Source: Caenorhabditis remanei
Lineage: Eukaryota; Nematoda; Chromadorea; Rhabditida; Rhabditidae
Direction of reading: 5' to 3'
NCBI RefSeq assembly: GCF_010183535.1
Contig: NC_071331.1
Coordinates: 19,034,001 to 19,098,000 of the forward strand
Length of the DNA: 64,000 nucleotides
Under the pieces are notes generated by a model, which searched no databases, was not told the origin of the DNA, and saw only the letters and a program-made list of their open reading frames with translations. A program made the translations under genes and the position numbers. This document shows, piece after piece, positions 59,901-64,000 of the stretch. Position 1 is the stretch's first letter. The number at the start of each line of letters is the position of its first letter.

Positions 59901-62488
59901 TCTACTGTTTCAGAGCAATATTTTCTTTAACGTCCTTGTAGAAAAATTCAGTGGAAATGTTGGGGAATCACTTCATCTTTTGCTTTTAACGGGATTCGAG
60001 TATACAGGAAGCTCAGGATCTTTCTTATTAATAATATCGTTTTTTTGAGCTGGTCTGAAAATTCTGGATCAGATTTTCAGTTATTTGATAACCCTTATGC
60101 CATACTTTATTGCAGAAAAATACACTATATTTGTGAGCAATTTAAGATTTTGCAGTAAACGCGCCGTAGGCGCACCAGACGATTTGAACTTCCTGATTTC
60201 TACGATCTTGACAAGCTTTCCCCGTATTAAAACTACCATCCATCTCGATTCGATTCCAGATAAACTCATCTCAGATACTGAGCAATCACTCACTATTATC
60301 AAATGCGAACGGAGAAGATCTCGTTCCGAATCTCTTATGAAACCAGGCGGTGAACCGAGATCTCTTCGGTTTTCCGGCTATCAGATCCTGTTTTCGTGCT
60401 TCTCGAATCGCCGCCTCTTCTCGATCCATTTCTTGTCGAATCGAGTTGATGACGTAACGCCAATTGTCAGGTTCGTCGCCCTGGAAAGAATGGAATGAGT
60501 TTTAAATGGGATTCGAGAATGCGTAAATAAATAATAATAATAATAATTCCAGGAGGTGTAACATTGAAATTTCTGAGAGCACAACAAGTCATTGTTGTGA
60601 AACAGTAAAATTGCAGGATTACAGTTTTTTATTGAAAGATGTTGCAAGATCCCCCCGGTTCCCATATAGAATAGTACTTTGCGGTAAGAAAAACAATTCA
60701 TTTCTACATAAACACTTTTCGACCTGGGATAAAATCGTACCCTACTTCCCTAAAACCGTAACCGAACAAACTTTTGCGTCTCGACTCCGCCAGCTGCCAT
60801 TACAGGCCATTTTTCCAAAAATTTGAGCGCTGGACTCTTTGCGGGTCCTATAGTTCATCTTACATATTTATTCACCCCTTCTTGTTGTATGTTCTTATAG
60901 ATTTCGCCCATTTCTTTTTTTTCTCTTGCACAACAAAAGATGAATAAATTATTATTATTATTATTAAAATACCATACTTGTCAAGGCCCGGCCCGAAGGC
61001 CCGGGTAATTAGCGCGAAGGTCAAAATTTCAAAAAATTTCAAAATTTTTGAATTTTTTTGGGAAAAAAAAATCAAATTTTCGACTATCATTCAGAATTAT
61101 TATAAATTCCCGACACTGCGCCGCATGGCTTTTGGCGCCTCTAATTTGTTCAAAATGGTCTCGAAGCGAAAAACATTATTTGCATTTATTTTTAGACCTG
61201 CAAAGCTCGAAAATAGGGTATTTGATCTTTTTCAACTACGAGACCATTCCGCGAAATTTCTAATAAATTATATGCGCCTTTAAAGCCATGCGGCGCAGTG
61301 TTGTGAATTTATAATAGAAGAAATTAAAAAAAAAATCATCAGAAATGGTCACTTTTTCGATGAAAAACTGAAAAAATTTGGAAAAAAGGGCCATGCCTTG
61401 ACAAGTATGAAAAATACTGGTTACATCCAGAGCTACTGAATGAAAATTTTTTAATAAGGGACTAGCTTTAAAAATTAGAAAATGTGCTTAAACTTCTCAA
61501 AATTGAACTTGGAATCATTCCAATAGAATGAGTCGTCGTATTATTAAAATAGTGTGCGAAATTGAGAGACTCAGAGAAAAAGAGACATTTTTCAAAGGCA
61601 GTTCGGTGGAGCGCAGTTGTAAGAAGCCTGCCGTGCTAATAAATAAGAATTGTGTCGAGCTACTAGATGAGTTCAACTCTAATGGATGTTTTAAAAAATC
61701 TTTGGCTTTGGTTTTCACTGGAACTTTTCAGTGAAACATGAAAATTTAATTTTCTGGTTCTTATCAAAACCACTAGAATTGGACTCAATTATACTAAAAT
61801 AAAAAAAACAATTGCTGTTCAATAAGATCAGATTAAGTGCTAAACGGGGTGGTTTTGATGAGGAGTTACTATAAAAAGGAAAGGAAAATCTGAACGAGTT
61901 TTCGATTTGATCGCCTAATTTGATATCACTAAGAAACAGTGAATTTTGAATTAAAAAGCACCAAAAATCACATAATATTGAAAGGAAACTAATGAATGCG
62001 TTCTAGTTGAACAGACTTTCTACAGTACCATTTCAACAAGATTTTTGTGAAAAGATGAATTTCAAGTTTTTTAACCACATTTCACTGTAATTTTTGTATA
62101 TATATATATATACATACTTTGAGTGTCAGAATTCGAGTTATAGTGAAACCGTAAAACTTTTGAAAATCGCATTATTGATTCAATGGAAATATCTGAAAAT
62201 AATTTTCGCTCTTAAAAAAACCAGTGAAATTTAATTTATGTCCGTTTCCTTAGAACTTATTGATTTCACACCCCCCGCCTCCAACAAACAAATTTTCTCT
62301 GAAACCGTAATTTTAGATTACTGTACACTCACGTGAATCTCAAAAGTGAAGTGCGGCGTGGGTCCGAGTTTCGGCTGCCCGGCTGGTGCTCTCGTCCTCT
62401 GCGGGAATCCGAAGTGATCCTCCAGAAGTTCAACGACACGTTCCACCGAGGCGACGGCTTCTTCTCGTTCTTCCAGATCGTCGATAGC
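56930..62488 (-). CDS. C-terminal exons of a SAM-domain protein, diacylglycerol kinase delta/eta-like
   Basis: Four minus-strand exons join perfectly: 62488-62333 (52 codons), 60480-60294 (62 codons + 1), 59552-59380 (2 + 57 codons) and 57214-56930 (94 codons + stop), giving 267 residues. All have TTTCCAG/TTTCAG acceptors and GTGAGT or GTGCGA donors. The first exon is Glu-rich and the second is basic (KPKRSRFTAWFHKRFG). The third and start of the fourth form a SAM domain: W-T-S-D-E-V-C-A-W-L, S-E-L-M-H-L-E-R-S-D and G-I-T-K-I-G-H-V-K-R. This most resembles the C-terminal SAM domain of DGK delta/eta, which mediates oligomerisation. A basic, Gly/Ser-rich tail of about 85 residues follows. Upstream exons, including any kinase domain, must lie beyond 64000. 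The SAM call is firm and the DGK assignment is inference. The introns carry many repeats and 21U motifs. Confidence 0.88.
57424..57588. mobile_element. Palindromic MITE with GGCCACGG arms
   Basis: TGGCCGAACTTT..TTTCTAGGCCACGG on the left pairs with CCGTGGCCGAGAATCTC..AAGTTCGGTCA on the right. Located in the last intron of the SAM gene. TTTCTAGGCCACG also occurs alone near 5213. Confidence 0.65.
57621..57690 (-). mobile_element. Helitron 3' terminus
   Basis: On the minus strand a hairpin CCCGC-CGGGAA-GCGGG is followed by GGACG and terminal CTAG, then T. A second hairpin (AAGGGGCGAAGCCCCTT) lies just inside. This is a different Helitron family from the CTGG-ended ones. The 5' end was not located to the right. 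Confidence 0.6.
57880..57965 (-). ncRNA. tRNA-like sequence in the last intron
   Basis: On the minus strand TGGCTCAGTGGCA (A box) is followed by GGTTCGATTCTC (B box, about 57898-57887). The intervening anticodon region is G-rich and does not fold. Probably a tRNA-derived repeat. Confidence 0.5.
58100..59183. other. Repeat-like part of the last intron
   Basis: A-rich stretches with GC-rich islands (CCGGCCGTACCGGGCGGGG at about 58380, CCCCGCCCAC at about 58923). No element boundaries were resolved and no exon is seen. Confidence 0.4.
59184..59326. mobile_element. MITE of the GCGCTCCACCG family
   Basis: Starts TTAGCACGGCACGC and ends GTGTCGAGCTGATA, with CGGTGGAGCGCAGTTG at the right and the GAGAGACTCAGAGAAAAAG centre. 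One of the most complete copies. In the last intron of the SAM gene, about 50 bases from the SAM exon's donor. Confidence 0.7.
60550..60966 (+). mobile_element. 3' end of a CR1-like LINE
   Basis: A frame at 60611-60826 ends with HFSTWDKIVPYFPKTVTEQ and SRLRQLPLQ, the pattern that closes CR1/RTE reverse transcriptase ORFs. A short 3' UTR and an ATTATTATT tail (about 60948-60966) follow. In an intron of the SAM gene, opposite strand. 5'-truncated. Confidence 0.5.
60973..61409. mobile_element. hAT-type element with inner palindrome, 437 bp
   Basis: Ends CATACTTGTCAAGGC and GCCTTGACAAGTATG are perfect inverted repeats. The flanking 8-mers TAAAATAC and AAAAATAC match at seven of eight positions. 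An inner palindrome (CACTGCGCCGCATGGCTTT and its complement) fills the centre. It inserted right at the LINE tail. Confidence 0.75.
61551..61640. mobile_element. Left-truncated MITE of the GCGCTCCACCG family
   Basis: The GAGAGACTCAGAGAAAAAG centre and the right arm CGGTGGAGCGCAGTTGTAAG are present, ending GCCGTGCTAATAAA. The left arm is missing. A scrap of another end (TTGTGTCGAGCTACTAG) follows at about 61649. Confidence 0.55.
62097..62116. repeat. TA microsatellite
   Basis: GTATATATATATATATAC in an intron of the SAM gene. Confidence 0.7.
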
Positions 62489-62519
62489 CTGGAAAAATGA
62501 GAAAATTGAGAGGGTTGGG

Positions 62520-63265
62520 CATTAGGCTACAGTAATCCTACATCCTAAATTCTAAAGCTACAGTAATCCTACAGTAATCACATTTTCGGACACCGGGACT
62601 CATAGACAGACGTTTTCAGTCGATTTTCATTTTATTATAAAATCAGTCTAGACGTCACATAACCAAATTATTGTCTCCCTTCTTCTTTTTTTGCTCTTTT
62701 TTTCTGTTTTTTCAACATTTTTTCTTATCTCGAGAAAAGAAAAAAAACGTTTTGGAGATTTGCATAACGATTCTATTTAGTCGATAGGCGAAGAGATCGC
62801 GCCGTATAAAATTAGCATAATTCGCCAATTTCCTCACTTTTCTTGGACTAAAGTTCTCTTTTTTCTCTTTTCTTTTCGATTTGCTCATGTGCTCGCTGGT
62901 GTTTGATTATTTGGACGGAGGAGCCAACTAGGAGAACTACAGTATACCCCAGATGCAGATGCAGATGACTCGATCTATGGGGAAGCGGGTGTACTGTAGT
63001 TACAGTATCTCCGCGTTTTCTGCGGATTAAACGATGTATTAGCTCGGCACAGTTCTTACAACTGCGCTCCACCGAAATGCCTTTGAAAAATGTCTCTTTT
63101 TCTCTGAGTCTCTCAATTTCACACGTAATTTTCTACAGTTTTCAATCGGTAGAGCGCGGTTGTAAAAAACATGCCGTGCTAATAAAAATAGTAAGATCTG
63201 CCGCTACAGTAACCCAGATCAAAAGTTAGATCAGTAGGTTTCAAAGCTACAGTAACCCCCGTTTT
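62520..63265. repeat. Scattered CTACAGTAATCC-type repeats
   Basis: CTACAGTA or its close variants recur at about 62527, 62551, 62562, 62938, 62996, 63005, 63206 and 63246, often as CTACAGTAATCC or CTACAGTAACCC. A dispersed short repeat upstream of the first visible SAM-gene exon. Confidence 0.55.
63036..63185. mobile_element. MITE of the GCGCTCCACCG family
   Basis: Starts TTAGCTCGGCACAGTTCTTA and ends ATGCCGTGCTAATAAA, with CTGCGCTCCACCG left and CGGTAGAGCGCGG right. Complete copy, reverse orientation of the centre. Confidence 0.7.
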
Positions 63266-64000
63266 GATCTCTGTCAAACTTTCAGAAGTGTCTTCAGAAA
63301 TATTTCCAATGTTTGGTGTATAGCGTTGTTGTATCCAATCCATCATATTTGTGTCCCAACGGACACTTTTTTTGGGGTCGTCCGTCTCCGTTTTTGGTCA
63401 TTACACGTTTCAAGAATTCATTGAATTCGAGAAGTGGTTAGCGTGTGGTTTGTCGATGACATAGTTGTACGGAATGACCTTTTTCAATTCCTGGAATCCG
63501 GAATCCAGACAACTATGGTCAATGACTCCAGATGTCTGCATATCTAGAGTTCGGACGTCTAGCTTTGCCTTATTGTCTGTCAGTGTGCACAGAAGTCCAG
63601 ATGTCCGAATTTTCAGATAATCGGATCTGTGACCGTGTGTACAGACCTCTGCGTGTCCACATTTCCGGATGTCCTTTTTTCTGATTCACCCAGCGAAATC
63701 TTGGCTCAGAGCTTCTGAATCATCCAGTTTCCAGATACTCGTGATTCCAGTAGAATCCAAAATTCATAGATCCAACTTCTGAATCCAATTACATCTCGTG
63801 CGTGTGCTCTTTTTATAGCTCCATTCTTCAGAAATTTCTTCAGAAATCTCGGTGAAAAACAAGCACATTAATTTCCACACCCACCACCTCCAGTAGAGAG
63901 AGTGAACAAGAGACGCAGACAAGAAGTGCAAACTCTTTCTTCTTCTTCTTCTCATCTTGACGTTTTCTTCTTTTCCAGAAGGAGCCAAATTATTAATTCA
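63266..64000. other. Non-coding end of the window
   Basis: Degenerate GATGTCC/GGACGTC phrases recur between 63500 and 63680. No exon of the SAM gene with matching splice phase was found here, so its next upstream exon probably lies outside. Confidence 0.4.

Larger units (their letters stand above)
57329..60605. promoter_or_regulatory. 21U-RNA upstream motif cores, group 8 (introns of the SAM gene)
   Basis: Exact cores on the plus strand start at 59100, 59586 and 59905; on the minus strand at 57329 and 60598. No exact core is seen from 60606 to 64000, so the cluster may thin out here. Confidence 0.7.

Noticed and set aside
60978..61283. 101-codon frame between SAM-gene exons
   Set aside because: It lies wholly inside a hAT-type element with perfect inverted ends.

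Overview
The window looks like nematode nuclear DNA, almost certainly Caenorhabditis. It is AT-rich, genes are split by short introns with GTRAGT donors and TTTCAG acceptors, and ATGs sit just after TTTCAG (spliced-leader style). The non-genic DNA carries many copies of CTGTTTCA, the core of the upstream motif of Caenorhabditis 21U-RNA (piRNA) genes. I counted about 56 exact copies by hand over both strands, where a few would be expected by chance. They lie in AT-rich intergenic DNA and introns and are absent from every large mobile insertion and satellite. The main identity of the window is therefore a type-I 21U-RNA gene cluster, and the protein genes lie inside it.

Layout. 1-8100: gene-poor AT-rich DNA with 21U motifs, two small hAT-type elements with exact 8-bp target duplications, a tRNA-like relic and the 3' tail of a CR1-like LINE. 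8100-36207 (copy A) and about 36815-56330 (copy B) are the two halves of a tandem segmental duplication. In order each half holds: a six-exon four-TM membrane protein gene; a Helitron end; a tRNA-like satellite array (A: 41 complete units, mostly 263 bp; B: 15 intervals of 223 bp); a repeat-rich stretch; a small minus-strand gene of 83 codons; and a two-exon gene for a Pro/Val/Glu-repeat protein. The halves have decayed reciprocally. The membrane protein gene is intact in A and broken in B, and the PVE-repeat gene is intact in B and gutted in A. The small gene survives in both, with almost only silent differences.

After the duplication, A gained an LTR retrotransposon (32496-36142) and a hAT-type element. 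B gained a hAT-type insertion inside the satellite, a 2.0-kb Helitron, a TA-flanked element and a palindromic foldback. 56316-64000: a tRNA-like relic, then the last four exons of a minus-strand gene ending in a SAM domain and a basic tail, most like the C-terminus of diacylglycerol kinase delta/eta. Its introns are full of MITEs, a Helitron end, a tRNA-like sequence and a LINE tail.

Translations, splice phases, target-site duplications and repeat periods were read by hand from the sequence. Family names rest on motif recognition and are graded by confidence.
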